A DNA stretch of 64,000 nucleotides from Amblyornis subalaris (GCA_018881555.1 JACAXG010000065.1:502129-566128), one strand, 5' to 3'; counted from the stretch's first letter, positions 12,921 through 25,397 are shown. Made by a program: numbers and translations. Notes: generated by a model not told the origin, from the letters alone.

Positions 12921-15900
12921 ATCAGTTTCTGATCAGGTGTTTCCATTTCTAATTACAGGCAAATTCTTTTGTCTGCCTCCTTATTACTGTTATATGTCAT
13001 ATTGAACATTAATTCCCTATATTCTGTTTTTAGGCAAAACGTTTTAACTACTCAACACTAAAACTTTGTGGAGAATGAAAACATTGCATCAGTAGGCCCT
13101 TATTCCCAGTGATGATGTATGATAACAAGCATATAAAATATTTAAATAAAGCAGTGTTCCTGACTACATTTGCAATTTCATAGAAGACTTAATGGAAATT
13201 AAATGACAGGCTTCTAATCCCTTCAGTTTTCTGGAAATTTATGAGAAAAAGACATAAATAACAATTAATTAACCTAATATGCCTTTGTATTTGAAATTTC
13301 TGCATTTTCATATTCTTTCGAAACTCTATTTATCAGGAGATAAGGAAAATATATATATCTGTATATGCATTATACGGTTTATGAGTGGATATCAAAATAA
13401 ACTTATAACAGTAGTATGAAAAAAAAAGTGTATGCTTTAGCATAAATTCAGATTTTCTTAATCTTTGGTACCAGGTGAGGCTAGTGAATTTTTAAATCTA
13501 TGTGAAGTTAAATGAATTTTACATACCTATTTCAGCTACCCATATTGCACTAACTCCTTGGACTTAACACAAATGTACACCTAGAAACAGAAGGGTTTTT
13601 TTTTCCTGGAGATTTGTTAATGCTTTATGCTGTTGTCTGAAAACCAGAAATTGAAGCTTTGAAAGTATGAAGTACTTATATAGGCGAGCTTATCCATTTA
13701 TTTAGCTTTGTGTTTTTCACTTACTGAGTTACTATTCAGTTTTGATTTCATGTTAATTGCTTTGCTTTTAAAGTTCCAGGCAGTTACTGGATAATTTCAC
13801 ATGCAAAGAGGTTAAAGCTAAATCATGTAGACGAACAGGAGAAGCTTTCTTTGAGAATGCTGTTGGAGTTTGGCTTCCATGTCACGTACAGGGCCATAAA
13901 ATGTGAAATAGATGTCTCCCTCTGAAAGCTCTGCAGTGAGAGAATAGTCTTAAAAACAGGGGGAGGGGAGGTTTAGAAAATAATAAAAAACCCTCCACAA
14001 CATACAAAGTCTTATAGTATCTGATAGATACTGTAATTAAAATGTGCTAAGTTAATATGAGCTTACATATTTTAAGGAATTTTTTAATGTCAACAGATCA
14101 GTGGATAAATTTTGTAAATCTATTCAATGTGCAAGAAATCCACTCCTCCAGCCTGGTAATACTGTATTTTAGCAATTGTTGTGGTATAAAATCAGACTTC
14201 AATGGGAATGCATCAGTTAAAACCAATAGGAAGCAATGGTGCTTTCTTTGTGATAAATTGACACTAAAGAAAAATTCTTGGTAATCTCCTATATTATTTA
14301 GAGGAGCAGTGATCAAAGGAAGAGACATTCAAAGAAATAGAACTCTCGTATATTCTGTACTGATGCAGAGTTACTGTCAGTAATGGTGAATACAATTACT
14401 ACCAGGGAATGCTGGGGAAATGCTTTTAAAACTCACATTTATAAATCTTTGCTGCAAGTTAGAAGAAGGAGAGTAAAAGGAAGCCAGATAATTTTGAGAT
14501 ACGTGCTACTACTTATGATAGTTTAATTACACTGCTACTTTTTCCTGTGAAGTGATGTTTTGTCAATGCATTGCTTTTTACACAGCCGCTGGATGGGCAG
14601 TCAATTTCATTACAATTATCTTGCTATTTAAAAAAAAAATTGGATTTTAATTTTCAAAAGAATGTCCTCTTCCTTCATATTAATAATAATAAAAAATTTT
14701 CTTCCTTCTCACACATGCACCAAAAAGGGAGGCTGTAGAAGTTCATGGTTTTTTGCAAAGTTTCTGCACATTGTCAACGGTGGTCCAATCTTCATCAAAA
14801 TTTCACCCTGATTCTTGTTGACAACAGTGAACACTATGGAAAAGTGCTGCATAAAGTATAAAACTGTGTGTAAACTTCAGATTATTTATTTCCTGGATGT
14901 AGGCTAAGCAAGACAAACTGTTACTGTTCTGGTGTCTCCCTGGGGTCTGAGGATCAAGCATAAGAGCGGATAGAAAAGCTTCAACAGCAATGATTGATAC
15001 AACATTACAAATGTCATTCTCATATTTTCTTCCTTCTTAGTAATGCAGCAAGCACTCCCAAAATTCACCNTTCAACTTCTTTTCTGGTGTGACAGGAAGG
15101 AGATGAAATTTTTATTCTTTTATTTGCAATACTCTCAAATTAATCAAAATACCAGATTCTTATTCTACAAGATTTATTAGAAGTACTTAAGAAGAATTTT
15201 ATGTTGAATCCTGTGACTCACATAATTCTTAATTTCCAGAAAAGCAAAACTTTGTTTATGATAACATATATCAGAATTAATTTTCTGTGAAATAGAAAAC
15301 CAGTCAAAATACTGATTGCTATTCATCATTTTTTGTGAATTTATCATCTCTCAATATATTTAATGTCTTTCTTAAAGCAATACTTTATTTAATCTATAAT
15401 AAAAAACAATATTCATTACTTTACATGCAAATATATTTTTTAAAATAAGGACTTTTTATTGTGGATCTTGTAACTGAGGCTGGAATAAATGACCTTTCAT
15501 ATTCTGAAAAACAGAAAACTATTTCTTGTGAATTCCATAATGTTTTTGCAATTCCTATTATGAAAATTACCTCGTGCATGCTTTTGAATATTTGCTGTTG
15601 ACAATACCAAAGTCATAGAGTTCAACAGTCCCATTTGTTTTGAACAGTGATGAACCACTTTGCAAAACAATTCATTAAACTTATCTATGCAAAAGGTCTG
15701 TAAGGTATGTCTACCCCAGTGATTTAGTGTAAACTTTGTTTGTAACTGATCTCAGCAGCACAGAAGACAAAGAAAAAAATAGGCATGGGGTTATGTGTTG
15801 GACAGAGTTTCCACATCCCTCTAAATCTTGTGATTTTTCTACCAGCAAGAGGGGAGTATTCAGGCCAAGGAAGGAAGTATTCAAGGATCCCTCAAACTCT

Positions 15901-16234
15901 TCAATCTTCAAAGAGGACCTCTTCTGTACTTTTTGCCATGGTAGTATAAATTCTTTTCTCTTTCTGCCTTCCTAAAGAATCTANACTGATTCTTCTGACA
16001 GGGGCTAGAGGAAATAAATGTTTTCAATTTAAATGGAAGTACCTAAAAATTTTTATAAAGTAAAAAGAATATTTCATAACTGCACAACCAATTGGACTGA
16101 AAAAAAATCTAATTATAAAAAAAATGCCTTTCTATTCAAAAGGTTTGGATCAGAAAGTAGCCAAATATAAAGTCCTTCTAACCTTGAAAAGTGAACTTAT
16201 ACCAGACAAGCTTTAAAATTTAAAGCAAGTGCCT
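12921..16234. other. 3.3 kb AT-rich non-coding stretch, nothing recognised
   Basis: No repeat family or gene recognised. Several A or T runs occur (13417-13427, 13589-13598, 14630-14640). Single N bases lie near 15070 and 15984. Confidence 0.6.
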
Positions 16235-19200
16235 CGCTTTATTTCATGAAAGGAAAAGAAATTTGGTGACTTCAATGAGTAGCATTTTGGCAAGTTTTGG
16301 TCAATTTCACTGCACTTCCTCTCGTTCCAATCCATTTCATTGTTTTCAATTAATTTCAGAATTTCCTTTTTTTAAAAAAAGATTGCAGTTCATATCATCA
16401 TAATTCCTCTCCGGCATCTTCATTACAATTTGTTCCCAGATTTTGAGATATAATTTCATTCATAAAATAAAGAATTTTAACTTCATGAAGGGAAATCATA
16501 TGTCCTGTCCTTTCTATGTGTTTCGCTTTGTTCCCTGAAGTCAAGGTTTCAATGAGTATCATTTCTGCAAGTTTCTGTATTTTTAACTGCATCTTGTGTC
16601 ATCCCATTGCATTTAATTTTTTACGCTTTATTTCAGAATTTTGTTTTCTTTTTCATCTGCCTTTCATTTCATCATAATTCCTCTCCTGTGTGTTCGTTTC
16701 ACTTCATTCCCTCATTTCAAGATTTCATTTCCTTTCATGAAAGGAAATTCTTAATTTCAGGTAAAAAAAAATGAAATCTTGCAATTTCAATGATGATCAT
16801 TTTGGGCAAGTTTCAGTCCATTTCATTGCACTTTGTGTCAGCCCATCGCATTTAATTTTCTACACTTCATTTCAGAATTTTCTTTTTTTTTTTTGTCTGC
16901 ATTTCATTTCATCATAATTACTCATCTGTGTGTTTGTTTCACTTCATTCCCTGATTTCAAGATTTTATTTCCTTTCATGAAAGGAAAGTCTTCATTTCAT
17001 GAAAGGAAATGAAATCTTGCAATTTCAATGAGGATCATTTCAGGCAAGTTTCAGTCCATTTCACTGCCCATCATGTCATCCCGTTGCATCTAATAGGTCT
17101 CACTTCATCTCGGAATTGGTTTTTTTTCAATTGCATTTCATATCACCCTATATTCTGTCCTTTCTGTTTGTTTCACTTCTTTTATGGTCCAGTTATTAAA
17201 ATTGTTTAGAGATTTTTCTGTCCAAATTAACATGCAAATGAGACCTTCTACCAGTTTCAATAATACAGATTTTATTTGATAGTGAGTATGAGAGAAAGCA
17301 AAAATAAGGAAGGCAAAGAAATAGAGAAGTGGTGGGGGGGATAGAAAGAGAGTGACAGAGACAGATTAAAGAAAATATCACCACTCCATGGATCTCAATG
17401 ATGTTCCGTTGATCCTCTCCGTCTGGTCTTCATAGTGGTGAGATTCCCCCATGAAACATAGAATCTGATGGATTAATATATGTTCAGGCTAGGTAGGAAT
17501 ATCCAGGCACCTCCCCAGGGGTGGGGGCAAATTTGCCAGTGTCTCTTACAACAGCCTCTGGATTTGTTATATCACCTTGCATCACGTGCAGTCCTGTGGT
17601 GCAAGGTCTCAGGAATGAGTCTGGGAGGCATTTCGGGGAGTCTGTGATAGATTTAAGACACCCCCTCAGCTGCTTCTCACATGAATGTCCCGTGGATGTA
17701 GCTTTCCTGGGGTTGGGTGTTCCATAGCCAGTTTGTGTTAGGGAGGATGGGATCACTGCCCCTGAGCAGAGGTTACGACACACTGAAACCTGCTCCCAGC
17801 CCCCACCTCGGCTGGGGGGGAAATCTGTGCAAACCTGCTCCCTGAAAATGGGTCTGTGGGCTATGGCCTTCCCTATCCCGAACCAAGTCAGAGATGATTC
17901 TTAGCACATCTGCTGGATTTGGCTTTCATTCTTCTCCTTCAGCCTTGTTTACTTCTACCCAGACCTGAGATGATTCAAGAACAGGTTTCCCTTTATCTAA
18001 TGTCAGCAATTTAGCTCTCAGTCCAAAGTTCCAGTCAGGCATCTCTTAGGGAGGGGTGGACTTCGGTGGCTCCTTTATGCAGTTTTGCTATAATAACAAT
18101 GTTTGAGTCATGAAGTATTTCAGTCTCTGACAACTTCGTTACCTGGTTTTGAGTTTTCAATGAGTATAATTTCTGCAAGTTTCAGTGCTTTTCACTGCAC
18201 CTCATGTCATCCCATTGCATTTAACTTTTTACACTTTATTTCAGAATTGTGTTTTCTTTTTCATCTCCATTTCATCATAATTCCATAATTCCTCTCCTGT
18301 GTGTTTGTTTCACTTTATTCCCAGATTTCAAGATGTTATTTCCTTTCATGAAAGGAAATGAAATCTCGCAATTTAAATGAGGATCATTTCGGGCAAGTTT
18401 CAGTCCTTTCACGGCACTTCATGTCAGCCCATTGCATTTAAAAGGTTTCACTTCATCTCAGAATTGTTTTTTTTTCAATTGCATTTCATACCATCATATG
18501 TCCTGTCCTTTCTCTTCAGTTCACTTCATTCCCTGAATTTGCGGTTTCAATCAGTCTCATTTCTGCAAGTTTCAGTGCTTTTCACTGCACCTTGTGTCAT
18601 GCCATTGCACTTAATTTTTTACACTTCATTTCAGAATTTTCTTTGTTTTGCTCGGATGCATTTCATTTCATCACAATTCCTCTCCTGTGTGTTTGTTTCA
18701 CTTTTTCCCTGAGTTTGATGATCTTTCATATCATTCAAGGAAATGAAATCTTTAAATCAGGGAAAGAATTTAAACAAATACACAGGAGATGAATTATGAT
18801 GTAATGCAATGCAAGTTAAAAAAAATTAATTCTGAAATAAAGTTAAAATAATAAACTCAATGTGTTGACTTGTAATGCAGTTAAGTGAACCAAAACTTGC
18901 TGAAATGCTACTCATTGAAATTGCAAGATTTCATTTTCTGTCATGAATTAAGAATTTTCATTTCATGAAATTTAATGAAATCTCAAAATCATCAATCAAA
19001 GTGAATTGAATATGCAGAAGAGAAATTTTAATGAAATGAAAAACAATCAAAAAAAAAAGAAAGTTCTTAAGTTCTTAGATTAAGTGAAAACAGTTAAATG
19101 GAATGGGATATCATTAGGTGCAGTTAAAATGACTGAAAGTTGCTGAAATTATATTCATTCTAATCTTTAAATCAGGAAAGAAAGTGAAACGAACAGACAG

Positions 19201-19355
19201 GATAGGACATATGATGAAATGAAATGCAATTAAGAAAAAAATAAGAAAATTCTTAAATTAAGTGAAAACAATGAAAATAAATGGAATGACGTGAAGTGCA
19301 GTTAAATGAACCGAAACTTGCCGATATGATTCTCTTTGAAATCATGGTATCAATG
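16235..19355. repeat. Diverged palindrome-rich tandem array that flips orientation (foldback-like)
   Basis: Units of roughly 175-240 bp share the landmarks ATTTCAATGAGGATCATTT, GGCAAGTTTCAGT, a CATTGCATTTAA-type segment, CACTTCATTTCAGAATT, a T-run, CATTTCATTTCATCATAATT, CTGTGTGTTTGTTTCACTT, and the 20-bp perfect palindrome TTTCCTTTCATGAAAGGAAA (seen near 16729, 16970, 18339). Plus-orientation landmarks recur near 16267, 16550, 16780, 17017, 18155, 18370 and 18545. From about 18730 the same landmarks appear reverse-complemented, near 18900, 19130 and 19310. Removing the LTR at 17180-18132 leaves about 2.2 kb. Two unit subtypes partly alternate. I do not recognise the family. It could be a decayed satellite, a foldback DNA transposon, or a duplicated palindromic element. 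Confidence 0.85.
17180..18132 (-). mobile_element. Solo ERV LTR, family D copy 1, inserted in the palindromic array
   Basis: A 953-bp element whose plus-strand left end is a mutated TGTTACGGTCC (TTTTATGGTCC here) and whose right end is CAGTCTCTGACA. ACTTC flanks both sides exactly (17175-17179 and 18133-18137), a perfect 5-bp target duplication lying inside array sequence. TTTATT at 17271-17276 is AATAAA on the minus strand, which sets orientation. The second copy is at 27421-28356. Open frames of up to 99 codons inside it recur in the other copy and are LTR sequence, not genes. Confidence 0.92.
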
Positions 19356-20125
19356 TTATACTGTGTTTAAAGTTTCACCTATTCTGCAGTACAGTCTTGC
19401 CCATCATTTATACCATGTCATTTTCTGCCACTTTCTCAGATGGAATCTTTAATAACCCTGTATATTAACAATTATTTCCACTAAAGTGGCATGTCTACTC
19501 CATAGACAACTTTAGTATTTGTACAAGAGTAAAGAAGTATTGTCTTCTGTTCTCTATGACTGCAAATGGGATTTATATATAATGTTCAACAATTTAANAT
19601 AAGGAATGAAATATAAAACTCCCTCCAATTTATTTGTGATATCATTGTCTCTATTTGTTTTTGGACATGTAGCACTGGTTAAGATCAAAATAAACTGTCA
19701 CCAGCAGTGAGATAGAAAATTAAGAGGATTGTCATCTCTTAACATCCTTCCACTGTTATACTTTTTAATAATGACAGCACAGATTAGTCAGGGTCTAAAA
19801 TGTTTAGGCATCATAGCTTTCAAATGTCACAATTTCCTTCCAGCACAGTCCTGACACTCAGGATCCTCCATTAATTTATTCTTTTTGATTCTTTCAGAAT
19901 TTTCATCATTTTTCCAGTCAATGCTTCATGAATCTACTGCATTACGTTCTAACCTACTGGCACTCATGCAAGTCTGTCACGATTATTTAGTTTCTTCAGA
20001 AATAGCACCTGTACATTATTGTAAAACTACTTTTAAAGTCTTTACTTGCATTTCAAATGACAAAATATGATCTGAAGTATTCCTGAATAAATTTTGAGTT
20101 TCTGGGTGAACATTAAGAGATACAT
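19356..20125. other. Non-coding stretch, nothing recognised
   Basis: Flanks the right arm of the palindromic array. No array landmarks, repeat family or exon are seen. A single N lies at about 19598. Confidence 0.55.
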
Positions 20126-20220
20126 TATACATACACACACACACACATATATATGTATATATGTATGAGTGTGATAGTGTGTGTGCGCGTGCACATACGT
20201 ATAAGTATGTGCATATGTAT
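20126..20220. repeat. Compound (AC)n-(AT)n-(GT)n microsatellite
   Basis: About eight AC units, then ATATATGTATATATGTATG, then GT/GC alternation. It is alternating purine-pyrimidine almost throughout, the composition that favours slippage and possibly Z-DNA. Confidence 0.9.
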
Positions 20221-20541
20221 TTTTAATTTTAAGAAAATCTTGAGGATTTTAAAATCAAAAATCACAGAACAGCAAGTAGTAATATAAATACTACTTTAAT
20301 GAGCCATATTCTAGTAAATTTTCTCAGCTTCATGAGACCTAAGTAAGACAACTACTCTCAATGAAGTAATCTGATGCAATTTAAGTCAGTATTACGGTCA
20401 GCCACAAGAATACTGCCACAATTTTAGTTCTTTCAACTAACGTCTCTTGCATGGTTATCAAAATCATTATAGTTTTCTAGTTTTCAAAGTATTTTAACAT
20501 ATGCCCCAAAATGTGTATAACTTCTAAGCAAATTATGATTA

Positions 20542-21084
20542 TGCCTGTGTCAGGTGGAGTTAATTTTCTTCACACAGCTTGTATCATAACAGGTTTTTAG
20601 ACTTGTGCCTAAAGCAATGCTGATAACACACCAATATTTCAGCCATTGCTGAACAGTGCTTGCACAACATCAAGGCCTCTTCTCACTGTGTCTCCACTGC
20701 CCCACCACGAACAGACTGAGGGATATGCAAGAGTTTGTGAGGGTAGACAACCAGGAACATAAAAAACCAAAGAGATATTTCATGCCATATAATGTCATCC
20801 TTGGCAATAAAAAGGAAGAGGTTTTAGGAGTGTTAGGCATTTTTTGCTTGGGAAAGAATTAGTTTACCCGTGGAAGGTGATGAATGACTCCTGTTGCATC
20901 CTTGTTTTTTTATTTTCTTTCTTCCTTCTTCCACTTCTTCTTTTCTTATTAAATAATTTTTATCTGGACCTGTAAGTTTTCTTGCTTTTACTCTTCTATT
21001 CCCCTTCTGTTGTCCCACTGGGGGCAGGGGAGTGGGTGAGCAACTGTGTGCTGCTTAGTTGCCTCAAGGGCTAAACCTACAACA
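20542..21084 (+). mobile_element. Solo ERV LTR, family H copy 1 (old, diverged)
   Basis: A 543-bp diverged relative of the LTR at 48676-49285. Shared landmarks in order are GTTAATTTTCTTC, GCTGATAACACACCAATATTT, GAGATATTTCATGCCATA, a CTGTTGCATC box, TTATTAAATAATTTTTATCT (ATTAAA polyadenylation site), the CCCACTGGGGGCAGGGGAG block, TGTGCTGCTTAGTTGCC, and the end CTACAACA. GATTA (20537-20541) and GGTTA (21085-21089) look like a 5-bp target duplication with one change. This is a widespread bird LTR type; I do not commit to a database family name. Confidence 0.82.
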
Positions 21085-21089
21085 GGTTA

Positions 21090-21589
21090 GTTACTAATCA
21101 ATATTTTTTATTTTGGAAATTGCTATTTTCTACACAAGAAAAGGTTTCTCATATTATATTAATTATATTAAATGCAGTAAGATTTTTTTTTAAATTCTTA
21201 GCATTAGAAACTCAACAAATATTTCAAGTTCAGGACAGGTTTTTTTTCTAGTCCACATTGTGTTCAATTCATAACTAGGTGTGGCTACAGTCAAAACACC
21301 TGTTCAGAATAGAGCTAGGACCTTCTGAAACTAAAAGATTATTCGATATAACCAAAATTTCACTTCTCTACCATTCACTAGAGAAGAATCATGGTACCAG
21401 GTGGTTAAGGTTTATAATACCAGAGCTGGCATGAATTTTCCCAGCAATTTCACATTCAGCAGCAGAAAAGGTTTTTTACAGATGCACGTGGAGCAAAAGG
21501 ACTGGGAAGGGACACGTAAATTGCGTAGAAAGGGACTGGAAAAAAACAATGAAGCTTTGAGACAAGGAGAGGACCCGGGTTTAAGGGAA
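21090..21589. other. Non-coding stretch before the CpG-rich block
   Basis: AT-rich at first. GC content rises from about 21400. No repeat recognised. Confidence 0.5.
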
Positions 21590-22160
21590 AGAAGAGTCCG
21601 AAGTGCCGCGGCGGTGCTTTCGGTGTTAGGGTGCCGCAGCCTTCTGGAAGCGCCCCGGGCGGGGGCACTTTTAGCGACGGCTTTGGCAGCTCTCACGGTC
21701 CGGGATAGCAGACGCCGTGAACACTCTTGCACCGATCTCTGAGGCAGCAGTACAGAAGGAGACGGGTCTCTAATGTGGTCTCAGCACGCAGTTTGTTTGC
21801 CAAGGGGTCAGGGACCAGAGAACCAAGATGGCTCCGGCTGCCGGGGCTTATGAGGATAGCGACGGGGACGGGAAGAGCATACAGACCAATGATCTGAGGG
21901 TAGGTGGGTGAAGGATAGGAGGATACCGAATGGGAACAGAGGGAAGGAGGGACTTAGGGAAGGGATCCAATGGAGAGTACAATTTAAACGAAACATCTGG
22001 AACTTTAACCATACAGGGATACCCGTCAATCAGTCCCTCAGGGGGAGGACATGTGGGTGGCTCAGACCCTGGAAACCGCCCACCACCGTGGCTCGACCAG
22101 CCTCCTTCCCGACGGGGCTTGAACCACCGCGACACCGAAGGATTTCAGGCAACTGGATAA
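21590..22160 (+). promoter_or_regulatory. CpG-rich block, candidate promoter / first exon or old LTR
   Basis: CpG density jumps here against an AT-rich background: GCCGCGGCGG near 21606, CGCCCCGGGCGGGGG near 21650, AGCGACGGGGACGGG near 21858, and several CpG near 22080-22140. Inside it, ACCAAGATGG at 21822-21831 is a strong translation-start context. It opens a short frame beginning MAPAAGAYEDSDGDG that reaches a good splice-donor match (AGG then GTAGGT at 21900). This layout resembles a housekeeping first exon, but I do not recognise the peptide and no matching second exon is visible. An unrecognised ERV LTR or leader is the main alternative. Confidence 0.4.
21828..21899 (+). CDS. Speculative first coding exon, 24 codons
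   Basis: ATG at 21828 in good context, 24 sense codons with an acidic DSDGDG run, then a GTAGGT donor at 21900. If unspliced, the frame meets TGA after three more codons, so coding depends on splicing. The product is unknown. Support is limited to start context, donor and CpG setting. Confidence 0.2.
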
Positions 22161-22424
22161 GCAGTCAGGTAACGACAATGGTTTTCTCTAACGTCTAATG
22201 CTGATACAATTTCACATATACTACTCCCAGAACGAAGTAGATCTTCAGTTGTATACTCTGCTGAGGTCAGTATATGCACTGAAGGCAGTGATTGTAGAGC
22301 TAGTTCTTTAAAAAAACACCTAAGTAGAATTTCAAATTTTCTGATGAAATACAAAGCAAAATACAAGTATTTAAAACCAGCTTTCCTGCTTGTTTGAACA
22401 GTAAATTCAGCTTTAGATTAACTC

Positions 22425-23069
22425 TGTTACATCCCGGTCACTTCAACCTAGGGCTAAACCAAGACTGTTTTGCTCTGGGAAAGCACAAAGGAGAAAATTC
22501 AACCAAATATTCTCAAGAAGTAAAAAACGCACAGACTATAGACTACTGGCAGAAAATCAAGGAACATTGGCAAAAGAGTAAATGGTACATAACATCACTT
22601 ATCCCAGCATAGACTTAGCCCATTGAACATAGAAAACCTTATAACCCATTCAATGTTGTGTTCCATGAGAAGAAAGTTAGAAACAGAAGAAGAAAGGGAG
22701 GAAAACAGAAAGATAGGAAAGATATAGAAAAACAGACACAACTACCAGCTCCTGGGTTCCAGCGATGTAATGCTCCAAGGTGAATGCAGCGTGAGAGAGA
22801 GGGGGGCTAGCCTCCTGGTGGGGCTTCTTAAAAGCCTTGGCCCATCCCTGGGCCTTCCTCCCAAGTGGTACTTCTGGTGTCTTGACCAAGCAGGAGTGGG
22901 TAAGGTGACACCGAGGGCTGCCTCCAGTGTGCCAGGATTGACACGCACTGCAGGGCTGGGGGTATGGGGACAGGGCACTGCCCCACCAGAGCAGGGTCCG
23001 ATCCACCCCCTTCCCACTCCAAGCTCCCAAAGGTGTCCTGAAACAGACNACCCTTTCCAGTCTCTGACA
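22425..23069 (-). mobile_element. Solo ERV LTR, family B copy 2
   Basis: A 645-bp element, the same length as copy 1. It starts TGTTACATCCC and ends CAGTCTCTGACA. AACTC (22420-22424) and AAATC (23070-23074) form a 5-bp target duplication with one mismatch. It is colinear with the copies at 11552 and 25509 throughout. Open frames of 110-140 codons in several phases (22677-23195) are repeat sequence, not genes. A single N lies near 23049. Confidence 0.9.
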
Positions 23070-23074
23070 AAATC

Positions 23075-25392
23075 CAAGTATTTTTTTTCAAAATCACTTT
23101 ATGTTTCAGGTCCCCTTTCCTTTCTATTTGTAGAGGTGTTTGAATTTGTTAGTAATACAGTAGAGATTCTTCACTTTAAACAAAGTAACTGTTGAACAAA
23201 CACACAAGGCCGTCACCCGCTTCAACGGTCATACCAACTTTCCCACCCATTCACATAGCCATTGCAATCGGATGTTGATGTACGGGCTCTTAAATCTTTG
23301 AAATACAGAACCATATTCACGAGCTATGAAGGGTCTGAGTCTGTACATGGAAAAAATTCACGTATTTTGGAGAATATTTCAGAGTAAAATCAATTTATAT
23401 ATCACATGATTTGTGTTGAGTTTGGACTCATATTTTTTGCCTTAATATGCAATGCTTCTGAACTGGAGGTTTATAATTGCAGTTCATTTGAAAGTCTTAT
23501 CAAATACAAATTTAATTTTAATTATGCAAACTTTTTACATATTCACATACACATATGCATTCAGGCTAAATACAGGGTTCCTTTACAGGTCTAAATACAC
23601 AAATGTAAGTTTTGAATATTTGTCAGAGCAACTCTCTTATATCTGGTATTTCCAATGTCAGTATAACAGAAACATTTCCTTAAAAAAGCAGAAATATTGC
23701 CAGTAATTTCTTTTCCAAAACAAAAGTTAAATTGCATTTCTTTTGAATATTAAACATTGTTTCATTATGTTTATGCAAGTAGATGATTATGCAATAATTC
23801 CATACTAATTTTTAACTGTATGTTACATATAAATTACTGTAAACATCAAGTGAAGTGAAATATTTACTTCAATGTAAATAGCAGGATAAAGTGGAAGGTT
23901 AATTGAATGTATCATTGCAGTCAGCAGTCTCATATCTTAGAGAAGAAAGACAGGAAATACAGATTAGTATCACCATTTTGTTTTCATCACTGCACTTTCT
24001 GCTCTTCTCCTTTGCTGACCTTATTCATTTTTAGTGACCTGGCTATTTAGTCCTTCTTATCTTTTTGGACTTTTTTTTGCCCTCTTCTCCCTGGCATTGC
24101 TTTTGCAAGAAGCAAAATTCCTCACAATTTATTTTCCCTGTGTATTACCATTTACCAAAAGGTAAGGTAAAAATAAGATACTTAACACTTAAGTCCAGCC
24201 TGGCAAGTATGAAAGAATGTTTATAGTTCTTACCTAAAAGAAACAAGAACTGTATGCCATTCTGACTACATGTATGCCATTCTGGATAATCTTCAAAACA
24301 CCTTGTAAATTTGACTCTTTTTCCATTACTAGACATTCCAGCTTGATGTTCTCTCTTGGATCTGAATCTTAATTAATTCTCAGTAACAGCAAAGACTGTA
24401 AAGTTCCTCTTGACATTAATTTTCCTCTTTTTTGTTTTTTTCAGATCCATTCTTTGTATGATAAATACGTACTTAAGAAAATAATGCTGCAGACTTTTTT
24501 TCAGTGGTGTAGGGTCAGGATTGTAATGCTTAGAGATTTGTCTAATAGATGTGCAAAAGCTTCCAAACTTGTTTCCTGATGTTTCTGAGAAGCTATTGAG
24601 CCAGTTTTGAATAATTTCATAATGTGGTAAAATTTCATTTTCATGAAATACTTTCAATTTATTTACTTGTAAAAGATGATATAAAGTTTGATCAGGCCTT
24701 GGAAAGGTACAGTTCATAATTCTCTCTTGATTTTCCTCTCCTTCCTCTTTCTTCATGCCTATGTCTTTTGTGTAGTCAACATTCACCCCCATCCCCCGCC
24801 TTCCCATTATTCCTCTGTGCACCACATACATGAAAGACTTTGAACTGCAAGGTCCCAGTGCTAAGAGCTGAATCCATCAATAGAGAATTACTTGCTGCAA
24901 TGTTTGCTTCACCTTTCCTGCTCCAAACTCTGCATCAGTAGAGTGGCATGCAGGGACTGGATTTAGTTTTTTCTGTGCATTCATATTTTGTTAGACCTGT
25001 GATCTTGCTTGAGAAGACAAAGAGTCCAAAGCCTGCCTTTTTTTGTCATTTTTGGAAAGTGATTTTTTGTAAAGACATCTAGACTGTTTCATTTTGAAAC
25101 TCTAACCATGTAAAGCNTATATTAATTTCAAACATCTGCTAGATCTTTGTTTAATAGTATAAGTCTGTATCTGATCATTTCTTGCAGGCTTTCCAAAGTA
25201 CAGAGGAGTTTTATGAGGAAAACATCTTCTATTCAAAGGTTTTAAAAAATAGGTGAAAAAAACTGTTTCCAGAATACCTAATCCCTTAAGGTAGAAGATG
25301 AATTAGACGGATTCTCAATTTTCTTTGTGGTCAAATTTCCTTTGTTTCAGTTGGGTTTCGTTTCAAATTCTATATGGTCATCAGAAGAGTAA
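23075..25392. other. 2.3 kb AT-rich non-coding stretch with one longish minus-strand frame
   Basis: The only item of note is a 152-codon open frame on the minus strand at 24373-24831. I do not recognise its product, it has lysine-rich low-complexity ends, and in a 64-kb AT-rich window one such frame is expected by chance. No repeat family recognised. Confidence 0.5.
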
Positions 25393-25397
25393 CTAAT

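Noticed and set aside
17484..17783. 99-codon minus ORF with a near-identical partner at 27729-28028
   Set aside because: The similarity comes from both lying at the same place in family D LTRs; no known domain and no start or splice support.
22080..22140. tRNA-like T-arm (GGTTCAAGCC on the minus strand)
   Set aside because: No matching D-arm, anticodon arm or acceptor stem can be paired around it.
22677..23195. Cluster of ORFs of 89-141 codons on both strands
   Set aside because: They coincide with a family B LTR, whose other copies show the same sequence with stops.
24373..24831. 152-codon minus ORF as a gene
   Set aside because: No recognisable family, lysine-rich ends, no CpG or splice support; about one such frame is expected by chance in AT-rich DNA of this size.
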